From Viscum album (taxonomy: Eukaryota; Streptophyta; Magnoliopsida; Santalales; Viscaceae), in the NCBI GenBank assembly GCA_963277665.1, contig OY728122.1:1547910868-1547974867 (forward strand): a stretch of 64,000 bases of DNA, written 5' to 3'. Under the pieces are notes generated by a model. That model searched no databases. It had not been told where the DNA came from and worked only from the letters and a program-made list of their open reading frames with translations. A program made the position numbers and the translations under genes. Shown here one piece after another: positions 1 through 12,609 of this stretch. Positions within the stretch are counted from its first letter, which is position 1. Each line of letters starts with the position of its first letter.

Positions 1-1400
1 TGCTCACTCCACACGAAAACCTGATCCTTCTGGGTCAAGGCCATCAAAGGGGCTGAAACCTAGGAGAAGTTGGGTGTGAACCTCCGATAGTAACCAGATA
101 GCCCAAGAAGACTGTGAACCTCTGCTACATTCTTGGGTGCTGCCCAAGACAAAACTGCCTCAACCTTTGATGGGTCCACCGCTACCGCTTTCTCGGACAC
201 TACATGCCCAAGGAACTGCACTTCTCGCTTCCAGAACGTTCATTTCGACAACTTACCATAGAGCTAGTGCTGTCGGAGGTCCTCCAAAACTGTACTCAGG
301 TGCTCCACGTGATCCTCATCTGATTTTTAATATATCAGGATATCATCGATGAACACGACTATGAACCGATCTAGATACTCCCAGAAGATGGATTTCATAA
401 GACCCATGAACACAAACGGGGCGTTCGTAACACTGAAAGTCATGACTACGAACATGAAGTGTCCATATCTGCACCTGAAGGCCGTCTTCAGGATGTATAC
501 CTCGTTCACTCTCAACTGGTGATACCCAGACCGTAGGTCGATCTTCGAGAACCACCCTGCCCATTTCAGCTGGTCGAAAAGGTCATCTATCCTTGGAAGA
601 GGGTAGCGAATCTTGACCGTTACCTGATTCAGCCTCCTGTAGTCTATACACAACCTGAGACCACCATCTACCTTCTTGGAGAACAAGACTGGAGCACCCC
701 TTGCTGACGAACTTGGTCAAACATAACCCCTCTTCATTAGATTGTCAATTTGATTCCGCAACTCCCGTAGCACTGAAGGTGCCATCCGGTAAGGAGCCAT
801 CGAAATCGGACGACCACCAGACCGCAGGTCTATCCCCAACTCGATATCGCGTCGAGGGGGTAGAGTCGTCACCTCCTCAGGGAAGACATCCATAAACTCG
901 CTGACGATCTCTGGCGCCTCCACCATCTCAGTATCCACTGACTCCACTGACAGCTCGGATAACAAGGAGAGGAGGGGTTCCTCTCTCCTGATTCCCTTCC
1001 GACTTCTCTACTCGCCGGTGAAAACAACACGCCGGCCGCCCATGTTTGAGAACACAGACCTTCATCAGAAGCAGTCAATGACAACACACACAGAGAATAA
1101 CCAATCGATGCCTAGGATGACATCATATGGATATATATGTAGCAGAAGAAGATCCCTGACCGAATGATGTGGCCATATCATCAGTCGACATCCTCAACAA
1201 ATATATAACAAGTCGGTCAGACCTCCGATTGGTGGGCTCAGCACCAAGGGAACTGAAATTCTCTCAATGTCTAGCCCCAAAGCACGAGCTAGACTGGGTG
1301 CAACGAAGGAGTGCAAAGCCCCGGTATTGAACAAGGAATAAGAGAGAGTGCTAACCAAACTGATCGTACCTCGAACGACCTCCGGCCCTGCTGGAACTAC
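1..1400 (-). pseudogene. E1 pol fragment: protease, reverse transcriptase, start of RNase H
   Basis: Reading downwards from 1400, the protease core FNTGALHSFV lies at about 1300-1331. The catalytic Asp of the usual DTG is Asn (codon 1326-1328). Then comes the linker (717-965) with the gypsy signature VFPEEVTTLPPRRDIELG followed by PYRMAP. RT follows at 327-686: [37 protein letters not shown] and the active-site box VFIDDILIY. Past 327 the frame continues through decayed RT-thumb motifs ([29 protein letters not shown]) to FVWSE at the window edge. Stops interrupt it (one directly after ILIY), and no Met-initiated ORF spans the domains. All pieces share one frame with gag. This is clearly a gypsy pol pseudogene. 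Confidence 0.9.
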
Positions 1401-1673
1401 TGCCTCCGTGGTGTGTAACTATCCATGCCCAGCTCCTCTGCCCCTCGGCTGTCGGTCAACTCCCCGACCACGCCCGGGTCGAGGTCCCTGAGGAGTGCCC
1501 TGAGGTTGGCCTCCTCCTACTACGTCTGTCCTCAGAGGAGCAGGAGCTCACTTCCCCTGCTGCTGTTGCTGGAAAGGCCTGGGAGGAAGCTGCTATTGGA
1601 AAGGCCTAGCTGGAAGCTGCTACTGGGGTGGGTGCTAGGACTGTCCCCCACCACCGTACTATACTCGGTCTGG

Positions 1674-2510
1674 GAACTGACTCCGGAGATGTCCATATCT
1701 CTCACAGACGAAGCACCACGGTCCTGAGCCCAAAGGAAAAGGTCGCAGAGCAAGGGACCATAACTGAAACTGATGTGGCATGCTCCCTGCTGGTCGGAAC
1801 CTGGAGGGTCCTGACGCTGGAGGCCTGGTGCTGACGGCCTTCCCCTTCGAAGATCCCAGCTAGATCCCCTCTCGTGTCACACCTCCTAGAGCATGCATCC
1901 TCTCCACCACTTCGGCCTTCTTCTGGACCTCCATGTATGTTGGCAGGGTAAAGGGGGTAACAACATACTGGAGGGAGGGTCGAAGCGCCTCCTCAAAGAA
2001 TCTTTCCCGAGACTCCTCATCAAAAAATTGGGCCGGTGCAAAGTGGAGGAGATCCTTGAACTTGATCCCCATATCCCTTACTGATATACTACCTTTCTAG
2101 AGGGAGAGTAGCTCCTGCCTCTTCACTTCCTTCACCGTAGAAGAGAGGAATTATGCTCGGAACTCCTTCTCGAAATCAGCCCATGCCACCTCGGCCTCTC
2201 TCCTATCCCCCAGGTAAAGCATCCACCACTGACGCGCCGCTCCGCGCATCTGGCTGACGGCCACAGGAACCCATTACGTTGTCAGAGCCCGGATCAAGCC
2301 AATGGCTATCACCAGCTCTTCGTCTTCATGTCAGAGGTCCTGCCCTCATATTTTTCGAGGGTTTGTTGCTGGAAGGCCCGAAGAGTCCTCTTCCACTGGT
2401 TATCCTCTTCCACTCGATCAGCTCTCTATCGATCTGTCAAGGTAGTCTCTAGGGCCTCGATCTCCTGCACCACACATGGTCGTCTCCCATGTGCCCTTTC
2501 TGTAAGGTAA
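1674..2510 (-). pseudogene. E1 gag pseudogene with CCHC zinc knuckle
   Basis: The minus-strand frame shows a Retrotrans_gag-like core: QMRGAARQWWMLYLGDRRE, then VAWADFEKEFRA, then KEVKRQELLSL. An open stretch at 1860-2072 follows (MGIKFKDLLHFAPAQFF... ending MHALGG), matching the helical capsid C-terminus of plant gypsy Gag. The nucleocapsid knuckle lies at 1674-1715 as CFVCERYGHLRSQF. This is CX2CX4HX4C with the last Cys changed to Phe. Several in-frame stops break the gene. It lies just downstream of the PBS and LTR, which is the expected gag position. Confidence 0.85.
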
Positions 2511-2860
2511 ACAAGGAATGCCTAAGCCCAAGTAGTGCAAAATATTGTTCTTAAAATTTCTTAAACTTCTTATTTATTTCAAATTCCCAAAACACCCCAG
2601 AAACATGAGAACACAATTCATTATGAATCATGTACCTTTCCTAGGGTCTCTCTACCCTAAAATTAGCGTGGCCTTACATGGTCATTCGGTAGGTCCAGAG
2701 TCCTTGCATCAGATCGCGTGGGGGCCTAAAATCCCGTGTCTTAGATGGTCTTCCCTGGCCTAATTCACACACCAAGGTCACCCAACACTTTTTCCCTACC
2801 ATACCATGAAATAATCACTATGCCTAACTCCAGACTCTATACTATCTCTCAACCATCACT

Positions 2861-2870
2861 TCTGATACCA
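2861..2870 (-). promoter_or_regulatory. E1 primer-binding site (tRNA-Met type)
   Basis: On the minus strand TGGTATCAGA follows the LTR terminus (CGTGACA) after a 3-nt spacer. TGGTATCAGAGC is the usual PBS of plant chromoviruses, complementary to the 3' end of initiator tRNA-Met. The same arrangement and spacing occur in E6. Confidence 0.85.
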
Positions 2871-3560
2871 TTCTGTCACGAACCACCTTCACCAAAATAA
2901 GGGACGGGTCACCAGATTGCCATGCCCTTCCTTCTTCAAGTTGAAGGAGAGATAATGACCCCCAAAACCCGCCTTCAATAGGTCTCGGAGTGGAGACCAA
3001 CACCAAGGTTATAGAATCACTCACTAAATGGAAGGAATTACCCTTTTTTTCTTTTAATAGGATCAGGAGATAAGATGGTAAATCTGAACAACAGCAAAAG
3101 TGGAAAGCAAAGAAAATCCAAGAACCATTCCCAATACGTGTTACAAAAATAAAAATCCACAAAGTACAAAGTGAGTACAAGGGTAAAGTACCAAAGAAAG
3201 AAAAATAGCAACTGAAACTTCCCCAAGGGTCCAAGATATTATAGTCCCGCGTGATCACTGAAGTCCTCCTGGAAACCTAAAAGCAGTTTTATATATGTAG
3301 GGTGGGAATACAAGTATACTTAGTAGGAAAAACCAAAGACACTCTTGCACAAATGGAGGAACACACTATGGTCTGATGAGAAAAAGAGTAAACCAAATAC
3401 CTAATGAGGTAAGCTATCCACCCAAGCCTCACCAAGGCACACTCCCCAAATAATGAAAGTCAAGTAATATATAGTAATAGAACATCGATGTTTGTGTACC
3501 CCACACCACTTTCCCATTGTTTATTGATGAAATACTATGCATTGAACCAATCCCTCCATT

Positions 3561-3662
3561 CTCACTGCAGTCCCACTGCCATACCCCGCCCGCACAAACC
3601 TGGGCCACAACCTCACTGCAGTCCCACTGCCAAAACCCGCCCATACACACCTGGGCCTCAAC
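3561..3662. repeat. 51-bp tandem duplication plus dispersed ACACCTGGGCC copies
   Basis: CTCACTGCAGTCCCACTGCC starts at 3561 and again at 3612, giving a 51-bp period, and each copy ends in an ACCTGGGCC module. Further modules of the type CCCG..ACACACCTGGGCC follow at about 3750-3775 and 3800-3815, so a degraded short-repeat array sits inside the E1 LTR. Confidence 0.75.
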
Positions 3663-4043
3663 TGTCACATGTAACCATGCATGCAAACACCTAGGCCGGA
3701 ATAACTACTGACACGCCCGAACACACCTATTCCAGAAGATCTACTACCACACCCAAAGACACCTGGGCCTCATCCCTAAGTCACTTGAGAAACCACCTTC
3801 CCGCACACACCTGGGCCAACCACCACACTACCTCGCCCGAAGGTTCTTGGGTGAATAATGGACCTCAAGCCATCAGATCCAGCCCGAAGATACTTGGGAT
3901 ATCCGGGAAATGGAGAAGATAATGAGCTAATAACCAGCCACTAATAATAGTGTTGGGAAAAATACCCTCCCCCATGAAATGGGGTGTTCGGCACTAAGTG
4001 CTCAACTTGGGTGGGGCACAAATAAGAAACACAAAACTACAAG

Positions 4044-4064
4044 TATATATATATATATATATAT
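4044..4064. repeat. (TA)n microsatellite
   Basis: This is an uninterrupted TA dinucleotide run within the E1 LTR. Confidence 0.95.
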
Positions 4065-5132
4065 GTAACAAGCACTCTCCCATGTTTAGGTTTTTCAGCC
4101 AGCCTAAGGAACACAAACATCACTCAAGTCCGAGTCACAACTCTAGCCAACAAAACCCATTTGTCCCATTCATTTTCATGTTCATTAGTGATGTTTAATT
4201 AATTTCTGCACCTACTTGGGAAACTATTAATCATAGGAAAAATTCCAGGAAAGAAAAAAGTAAAGCATTAACTACAACATCCACACCCGGTTCTCTCGTA
4301 AAGCCACCAAAAATAAAGAAACCCACATGATACAGCCCCATATCCAGTATTCAGGAGCCAAGAAGGTTTCTCAACAACAGATGATTCTACCCCAATTCGT
4401 GATAAAAACAAGGTAACCACCCGGTCTTAAAATTTAAAACCACTGAATCTATAACATAGGGGATCCCATCCCCTCCCACATCACCAAGTAAAATACCCAT
4501 GAAGGGAGACAACAAAACCACAACCACTAAGCAGTCCCATGCCCGTATTTTTAGATTTATAAGATTTAACACACTCCATGATTTTCAAATTCGTTGTACT
4601 TTAACCAGGGTTATCACAGAAGGAGTTGATCATGGTGCTTTCAATTTTTTTAGCAGAATGTAAGTAACTAACTAATTTTCTTTTCACAGTAAGGGTTCAC
4701 AACCACAAAAAAATCCATTAAACATAACCAGAGGTAAGGATTCGTTAGTTCACACATAAATAACACCAATGACCATGATTTTCCGAAGGCATAAGCCCGC
4801 ACAATTCATTAATCATAAAAAAATATGGAAGATCATAAATCAAAGCAGCATCATCGATCACATCCATCCCCCTTCATTAAAGATCATTCATTATCTTCAT
4901 TAAGGTTCGGGTATATCCAATTACACAGAAAAAAATCATGCCCACCCCGCATGATACACAAAAAGGAGAGATGAAGGATAAATTCCCTACTTGTTATCAA
5001 CGATCGACGCTAAGCCCGGGCGTGGGACTTCATGGATAGAGATGCGGCTTGTCCGAACGAAAGCTGCTTGTCTGAACGAAGGGTAATCTAGCACAGGGTG
5101 ATCGAGAAAAGAAACCTAGGGAGAACCCTTTA

Positions 5133-5139
5133 GTTTATA
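5133..5139 (-). promoter_or_regulatory. Candidate TATA box of the E1 LTR
   Basis: The minus strand reads CCATTATAAACTAAAGGG. This TATAAAC lies upstream of a less AT-rich leader (GTTCTCCCTAGG...), in the right orientation and position for the LTR promoter. Confidence 0.45.
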
Positions 5140-5376
5140 ATGGTCAGGGACGGTTGAGATAAGAATGTGAAACCGCGTAAGGAGTGGGGTCGTGGGTTGA
5201 CAACATGGTTGAGACACCCCACACGTCATTAATGGATGGGCGGTTTAAACCGACGCACACACAAGGTTAATTCATTAAATATTTAATTAAATGACATTTA
5301 TGACCGTTACTGGGCTTTAAAACCAGCCCAAAGGGGTCAAAATAGGGTTTAATCCCCAATTTGTGCAAAAGGGAGG

Positions 5377-5493
5377 CGCTACTGGAAGACTGGTGGGGGT
5401 AGGCTGGAGCTACCGGTTGGCTGCGGCCACTAGTAGACCGAGCTACCGGTAGGCCTGCTACTGGTAGGCTAAGGCTACCAGGAGGCCTACCGT
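5377..5493. repeat. Cluster of palindromic CTACCGGTAGGC-like motifs
   Basis: Within about 115 bp there are five or more variants: GCTACTGG, GCTACCGGTTGGC, GCTACCGGTAGGC, GCTACTGGTAGGC, GCTACCAGGAGGC and GCCTACCG. The core CTACCGGTAG is a perfect palindrome. The cluster lies just upstream of the candidate E1 TATA box, where an LTR enhancer would be. Confidence 0.65.
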
Positions 5494-5810
5494 GGGTCAA
5501 ACTTCACCGAGAAGTTCGGATGGCCTCCCAGACCACCCATAACACCTCAATCATCATATTTTCACAAAGTAATGGACCCCAAAACCCTAGACAGTACATG
5601 GTAAATTTCAATCTATTTAACTAAGAGGTAATTCTAAAAGAAAAGGTTAATATGGTGCCACAAACATGTCTAAAACCTATTGGTTGAGTGGTTTTCGACC
5701 CATCCCCACCTTAGAAATTAAATAATTCATTTTTTAGCCACTATAAATAGAATATAAAATTATAATAATATTATATTTCTAGCTTTTCATAAGATACCCC
5801 TCACCCCTCT

Positions 5811-5820
5811 TATATAAGGG
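5811..5820 (+). promoter_or_regulatory. TATA box of E2 LTR
   Basis: TATATAAGGG is followed about 20-30 bp downstream by CACTCATCCTTCTCTC, as in active plant LTR promoters and in the same relative position as in the E3 LTRs. Confidence 0.6.
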
Positions 5821-6160
5821 CACTCATCCTTCTCTCTAATTCACACCTTCAAAGACATTTGGATCAGCCAATCCCTGGAAAAATACCCTTTCAATTGTCT
5901 TCTCTTAATCCTAAATGCCTTTCTTTATTCGTAAAGCCATCCTAAGGAGCCTTTGGGATCAAATCAAAAGGAAGAACCCGAAGAAGAGGTAAATATTTCA
6001 TCTCCTATTTCTTGTTCTTTTCTTCTTCCACTTCCTTTTTCTTTGTTGTTTCTATTATAAAATAATAGATCTAGTATCATCTATATACTGCGATGTTATT
6101 ATAAATATGGTACAAACAAATACATTATTCTCTCCATCCATTGAAAGGCATGTCACCATA

Positions 6161-6195
6161 CGTGCGTACGTACGACTTACTATCTCCACGTCGTG
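6161..6195 (+). other. Conserved CGTACGTACG motif, E2 copy 1
   Basis: CGTGCGTACGTACGACTTAC followed by TATCTCCACG. It shares the GCGTACGTACG..YTAC..TCTCC framework with copies at 6350, 16933 and 23869. Confidence 0.6.
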
Positions 6196-6349
6196 GTGTA
6201 AATGTGATTCAATACATTATTTTTTGGATTGTTATAATAATGATGTGTAATTTATGTATATAATAAATATAACATGATAATGATTATTTATATATGATAT
6301 ACCATCCTGTTATATATTATTTTAATATCGAAATAATGATATTTTCGCC

Positions 6350-6383
6350 CATGCGTACGTATAGATTACAGTCTCCACGAACG
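6350..6383 (+). other. Conserved GCGTACGTA motif, E2 copy 2
   Basis: CATGCGTACGTATAGATTAC followed by AGTCTCCACGAAC. This is a second, more diverged copy in the same LTR tract. Confidence 0.6.
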
Positions 6384-8009
6384 TGACGAGATTCATTCCC
6401 AATCGTATCCATTCAAGACAAATTTTCATTAGATGGTAAAAAATAATGTTTAATGACTTTATATCATTTTATATATGAATAATATACATCCCATTCATAA
6501 CCAATATGACTCACATAACAATGAATATAACGGAAAATGAATATGTTAACACCCAAAACAACGATAATACTAAGATATTATTAACAAAACAATGTCAAAA
6601 GATCATATATGATATCATATTAATGTATATGATTCTTTTATAATTTAGTAACATATATTCCACCATTATACAAGAGGTCAAACTGCCCTTTTCCAAGGAA
6701 ATGTACAAGGTAAGGGATAATTCTACAATCTCTACATTATCTGAGGTTGTTTATACGTAATTATCTACTAGGACCTCGTTATCATCCACATAGATGTTTC
6801 TTGAAAATTTATTTCAAAACATATTGACTATTTACTAGAATATGGGATAAATTAATTTATACCCTTGTTTGAATTTTTATAAAATTCTTTGAATAGAATC
6901 TTTCCATCCTTTTCCAAACAATGTACTTTTTTTAGATTTTCGACAAAATTAAAGTATGAATGTATTTTTTATCTTATATAGTGGGTGTGGTTATTTTCTA
7001 CCATCATAACATCGTCGATGCATCCCGTACAAACTTATACGAATATTTCCAAAATAAATTTTTTACTTTATAAATTATGTGACTCTTAAATGATTTCAAA
7101 ATAGAACGAGATATTTCTCTAAAAAAATGTTTTTATTTCATCTATGTCAACATTCTGTGATGAATTTTAAGCTTATTTAAAGTTGAATTATTATGATACA
7201 AAACATTTATATTGTATATAAGGTTTTATGATATGATTGACTATGGATGTTTTATTTTTATACCATTCATAGTTTATGGATAATATGTTGACATTTAATT
7301 TGCTAGTTTTACTACGAATGTTTAAGTTATGTTTAATCCTTTTCGTATGAGGAATGCATGGACATAGTAAGTGACAGGAGGAGCCCGCTATAGCTCCTTG
7401 ATGCATCTGTAGGTCTCATGAGAGAAACTAGTGTCTTGGCACAAGGCCTTGAGAAAATAATATTTGTATTCTTCGCATAAGTCCTTCACTATGTGGTTAT
7501 GAATGTCTGGAATTATGCATTCCATCATTATGAATGTGGATCTTGATATTTCATGTGACTATTCAACTAGTATAATATCCATGTGAATATGTAAATTGAA
7601 TTTACTTTATTTTTATCTTTTCCATATTATGCTAAAGTGGATGTTTAATATGCTATTGTTTTAGTTTTATACATTTCCATAAATGATTATCCTTATTTAA
7701 GAAATCATTCGCTATATTGTTATCCTTACTGAGCATCTGAGCTCTACCCTTTCTATGTTTTATTTTTCCTAGGATGCAAATAAATATATTATGAATAACA
7801 TGCTGGGATGGTCTATGGGATCTCAGTGTTTTCCATGGAAAAATGTTGTTGTTGTTTTCCATTTTATGAATTAATGTAAACTATATGAATGTATCTAGTA
7901 CATATAATTATACTATACTATTCGACCTTTCGAGATATGATCTTTTGTGATCATGCTAATGATATGTAATAATGCGCCGAATCTGGGCTTCTGGGGTTGG
8001 GGCATTACA

Positions 8010-11000
8010 ATTAGACTACTGAGCACTGAACCTGAAATTGGAAACTATTTTAAAGAACCCATTTTGGGTGTTTTGAAAATATTATGATTATAATAGATTC
8101 CCTAGGATGAACTGTTGGATTTATTCATGTGATAAGTGTAGGATAGATTGACGGTAGCCTATATGACTATGTATAAGACCTTGGATGAGTGAATTACCCA
8201 ATTGTGTTGAAAAATAGAATGTTTATTTTTGAAATTTTTTTAATGGATTTTTAAAAAATATAAAAAACATATGGTTCATAAATATTAATCAATAATATTA
8301 TAAAAAAATATTTGTAAGATTTTTTCTTTATGGGTTATATTTCAAAAAAGTTTCAACGAAGTATGTTGTCCCCCAATGTGATATTAAACAAATTGTTCTA
8401 GGGCATCATACAGTCACCCTATTTGATATTATATTAAATTATAGAGTAGGATATGGTCCCTGAGGGTTATATTCTTAAAATTTCATGTTGTTGGATGTGT
8501 TATACAGGGTTGATGTTCTAAAAAGTTTCAAAGCTGGATATTTATCCTTGTGAGAATGTTGTATAATGTTTCAAAAGTGGATATTTCACCTGGTGTTTGT
8601 TATATATGAGTTCATGGAATAAGATATTCAGACATATTTATTATAAAAAAGTCCATGAAAGGAGAGTCCCCTGAGTGTATTAAATATATATCTATAAATA
8701 AATTTGAGGGGTCTTGATATTAAATACCCGTGGTTATATTATATATTAATTATGTTTCTAATAATGAGATACACCTAGACGTGTGTTATAATTGTTATCG
8801 TTCTTGGGAGAATATTTCCCATTAGAATATGTTACTCTATACATTAATACATGTAATTAATTATTTACTTTTATAATTTATGTTTTATGTTGTCTTATAT
8901 AGTGTTGGTAATTATCCCTCCTATATCGATGTATCATCCTCTGAGATATCATGACACAGATTGATGTATGTTTGGCGGATCTTAATTTTCACCTAAGAAT
9001 CCAAGGATTATAACAGATTTATTTATATAATTTTCACTTTTTTATTTTTTTATACCCTGAATATAACATTATAAATTCACGATATATACTAGTTATGATC
9101 TGCACACAAATAGTGGGGGCCTATCCATTTATACTCACACCCTGCTTGGGAACACATGGCACATTAGTAACCAATCATCTCTCCTGATTACTAGTGTTGG
9201 TAAAGAATATACCCAATATCATTTATATCATCTTGATATGATAAATGAATTCACGAGATAGAATACTAAGATTACCTGAAGCTATGTTTTGGAAATTTTT
9301 TATAAATTTTTGAATGGTTTATATGTCTTTTAACCATGGAATTTTTTAGAATTTACATTGATATAATAATATCTTATAAATTTATAAAACAATTTATGTA
9401 GTCATATATGAAGTTAATTCATAAAATTATGTATTTGATGTATTATTTTTAAATATAAATCATATTCCAATAATTCTTATATGTAATTATTTTGTTACTT
9501 CAATGTGAACACTTTTTTGGTTTTTTCGTTGAGTGTTCTATTCTTCAGTGGATATGTGGTTTCATATGTCCTTATAATCCCCATAATTTATTTTAAATAT
9601 TAAATCAATTTATGTAATTGAAATCATTATCCAATATAATTTTATCTTATATATATATTAATCATAAACAATTATTTATTTAGTTTTTTTAGAAATATAT
9701 TAGATTTAAATAAAAATTAACTTTTCCAACCATTTGAATTTATTTTGATAAAATTAATTTAAATTTAAAAATAATTTTTTAATAATTTTTTAATTTAAAT
9801 ATTATTTTTTGAAAATAAATTGCTTTTGATATAAATTATTTACTAAGGTAAAAGTATGTTTTGGTAAAATAAAAAATTTCTAAAAAATAAAAAAATTACT
9901 CTAATTTACAGAATAAGTACTGAAAGTGGTGTGTTTCAGTCAAAAATAATATTACCCTACAATTTTTTTCTTTTTTCTATCCATTGAGACTATAATATTT
10001 ACCTTACACAATTTAAAATGTTCTGATAAGTCACAAAAATTCCCATTCCTTAAAAAGGTAACATCTTCACCTCTTCCTTAATCACTTCCACTATGAAATT
10101 CAAAATGAAAATAATTAATTTTACCCTCCTTCTAACCATTTAGAATTAAATCAATCCATTTTTCACTCATTCTTATCCAAGACACTTCAAATTCAAGGGG
10201 ACTTCCATTAAAAATTCATGTCCCAGACATGAGTATGGTCAACTACTTCAATTTCTTCATAATTATCTTCACAATAAATTGTAATTTTCCTAGTAATATA
10301 ATGATATTAGTATTATATGTATACCTTAGTTTTACTAAATTATTTTTTTGTCCTTATGTATTCATCTACCAAATCCATTATGAAACTGACCACTGTTTGT
10401 GAGTTATGAAGACTACTTCCTTTGTGATGTAACTCCTTTTATTTCCCATCACATCATATAAATTTTTGTTGTGTGGTTGGTATTAGTGGTAAATATTATT
10501 TTTATGAAACTATTAATGTCTTTTATGACTGATTGGAGAACATAATAATGATATGATCAACAATAAATCATTATTATTTTTGTAGATTTAAATAATAGTG
10601 TTAAGAGGATTATCTTTTATTCAAATATTTTATGAAAATCATATCAATTAATTATTGCACTAAATATTTTTAATTTGGATGTTTCACTACAATATAAAAT
10701 TAATATTATGATTATTCATGTAGAATAAGGTTATTAAAATAAAACCACCTGATAATTGTTCATAAAATCAATGTATATACATATTTGGGTATGTTTAACT
10801 ACATAATTGATCAATACTATGAATTTAATTCATTAATTACTGTTCGAACATAACTAATTGAATAATATGATATATATGTTTAAATAAATATTATTTTTTG
10901 TTAAGGTTATATTATACTAATATTGATTTAATTAATTCATAAAACACATTTTGATCATTATGAGTCACTAAAACATGTTGGTCATCAATTTCAACTTCAA

Positions 11001-12282
11001 GGATGAACAATAAGAAAACTCATTAAATAATTTTGTAACATATTAAATTATTATAAAACATACCAATAAATAAAATTATTAACAATGTAATTATGGGGTT
11101 TTGATGAAGAATGAATATGTATTATGCTATTATGAAACTGGTAAAAATGATCAAAAGATCAATGAAACGATGCAGAAAATCTAAATAATTAATATTTTGA
11201 ATTAATACTTTTGAAAAGTATAATTGAAAATGGATATGATTAATATTATAAATTATGTTATAAATATATATCTATATTTTTTATAATGGAGGTCAAATTA
11301 CCTTTAATGTAGTTGGGAATTAGTGGTAAGGTATTTTTATCTTAATATCCATTTAATGATACATGTATTGTATATATACCTAGAATATCATTTATATAGT
11401 TTATATAATAACCATTTTAGATATCATATAATTAATTATAGTTTAACATAGTTATTTTATTAAATTACATGACCTCTCTTTCAAGGGCTTTTGATTAAAA
11501 TGTTACTCCACCAAGAAGGGTTTTCATGGTCAGAATTATGATTCTTTGAGACATAAATCATTTTTTGAACAAAGTTTTAATTTAATGGTTTATTCAAATC
11601 CAGTGGTTATGTTTTTATCATACTCAATGAATGTTGTGGGATTTACTATCCAAACCATGTTCCCTTTTTCAAGTGTTTATTGATAGTTGTTTCCTAACAG
11701 CACGAGTTTATTGTTACTGAATTTTTATTTTATGATTTATAGTTGTTCCCTCGAACTATTTCAAATACAATTGGTACATCCTAACCTTTTGTTATATAAT
11801 CTGGTATTATATATTTTTTGGGGATATAAATTTTTACCACATAATCATTCTAAAAACAATTTCCCAATTTATGGAACATGTCCTTTTGAATCCCTCCCCT
11901 TTCATTGTACGGATGGATTATTATCATGTTACTATAGTTTGGATTATTTAGTGCGCTAATTTTTCTATAAAGTGTGCTAATTTTTCTATAAAGTGTTGAT
12001 ATCACTTTTTCGATAACTCAGATTGGATTTTGTTCACCTAAATGTTTTGATATAACATTTACACATGGAAATGTGTTGGAATTCTATATATTTTTATTCC
12101 AATTTGGATGATTATTATCATGTGGAGTATGTATTGTTGATCCAACAACCTTCTTCCACCAAATGGGTTATAATCTATTTGTTATATTTATATTCATGGG
12201 GTTATGTATTAGAATTTATTATGTAGTAATTTTAATACAGATTATTACTAAAATGGTTGAATATGTATTCATTATTACAGAA
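8010..12282. other. AT-rich DNA without recognisable genes
   Basis: This should be the interior of E2 if E2 is a 5' LTR, but I could not align any frame to gag or pol on either strand. All ORFs are short and AT-driven. A stretch at 9895-9955 weakly resembles the E3 LTR at about 15,080-15,120 (a shared GAATA..TACTGAAA..GTGT pattern), so further LTR debris may be present. Confidence 0.6.
11951..11992 (+). repeat. 21-bp tandem duplication
   Basis: GTGCGCTAATTTTTCTATAAA is followed directly by the same 21 bases with one change (GTGTGC). Confidence 0.9.
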
Positions 12283-12609
12283 GGATCACAGAGCGTGATG
12301 TTTCTCTCTGTCTACCTTCGGACTCGCTAGGGTTCCACCGGCACTGGATATTTCATCGGCCCCTCCCCTTCCTGAGGGGGAGGGAGGAAATGAAATCATC
12401 CCACCCACTCTCATTGACTCTTCCCTCCGATTTTTTCCCTTCACCAATCCGGGAGTTCTCCCCATTTCCCCGGTATTGTGCTAGCCCCCAAAGTTCCCTG
12501 ATTTTCTATTGGATCCCCTTCGCTTCCGATTTCCCTCGCGGAGTTTTCTTAAGCTTCTTCCCTGCATAACCTTACCTTGGTTTCTCACTTCGGTCGGTGA
12601 AGGCCTTCG

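Larger units (their letters stand above)
1..5600 (-). mobile_element. E1: 5' portion of a chromovirus-like Ty3/gypsy retrotransposon, cut by the left window edge
   Basis: Read on the minus strand the order is 5' LTR (from about 5600 down to 2874), PBS, gag, protease, RT and the start of RNase H, where the window ends. Gag, zinc knuckle, protease and RT all fall in one reading frame, as expected for a single gag-pol polyprotein, but the frame has many nonsense codons. The motif order and the tRNA-Met-type PBS fit plant chromoviruses of Tekay/Del type; the chromodomain that would prove this lies outside the window. The outer LTR boundary near 5.5-5.7 kb is not resolved. Integrase and 3' LTR are not visible. 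Confidence 0.8.
2874..5600 (-). repeat. E1 5' LTR (outer boundary unresolved)
   Basis: The inner end is fixed by TGTCACGAACC at 2874 next to the PBS. The E6 LTR has the same terminal bases. A minus-strand TATA box at 5133-5139 puts U3 above and R/U5 below it. U3 holds a cluster of palindromic repeats (5377-5493) and U5 holds a 51-bp tandem duplication (3561-3662). The outer end is somewhere around 5.5-5.7 kb, before the plus-strand promoter of E2. No unambiguous TG...CA end was found and the partner LTR lies outside the window. Confidence 0.6.
5640..8009 (+). repeat. E2: plus-strand LTR-like tract with promoter, splice donor and decayed PBS after its 3' end
   Basis: A strong TATA box (CTTATATAAGGGCAC, 5811-5820) is followed by a pyrimidine-rich leader. 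A perfect-looking splice donor (AAGAAGAG|GTAAAT, GT at 5989-5990) comes next, then AT-rich sequence with two copies of the GCGTACGTAC motif. The tract ends at 8009 with GGTTGGGGCATTACA, a standard plant gypsy LTR terminus, followed by ACTACTGAGC, which looks like a decayed TGGTATCTGAGC PBS. Architecture matches the E3 LTRs. The left boundary is unclear because it abuts the oppositely oriented E1 LTR, and no downstream coding region could be recognised. Confidence 0.5.

Noticed and set aside
9100..9200. Minus-strand TATAAATGGATAGG as an LTR promoter
   Set aside because: There is no matching LTR end, PBS or partner copy; a single TATA-like word is not enough in such AT-rich DNA.
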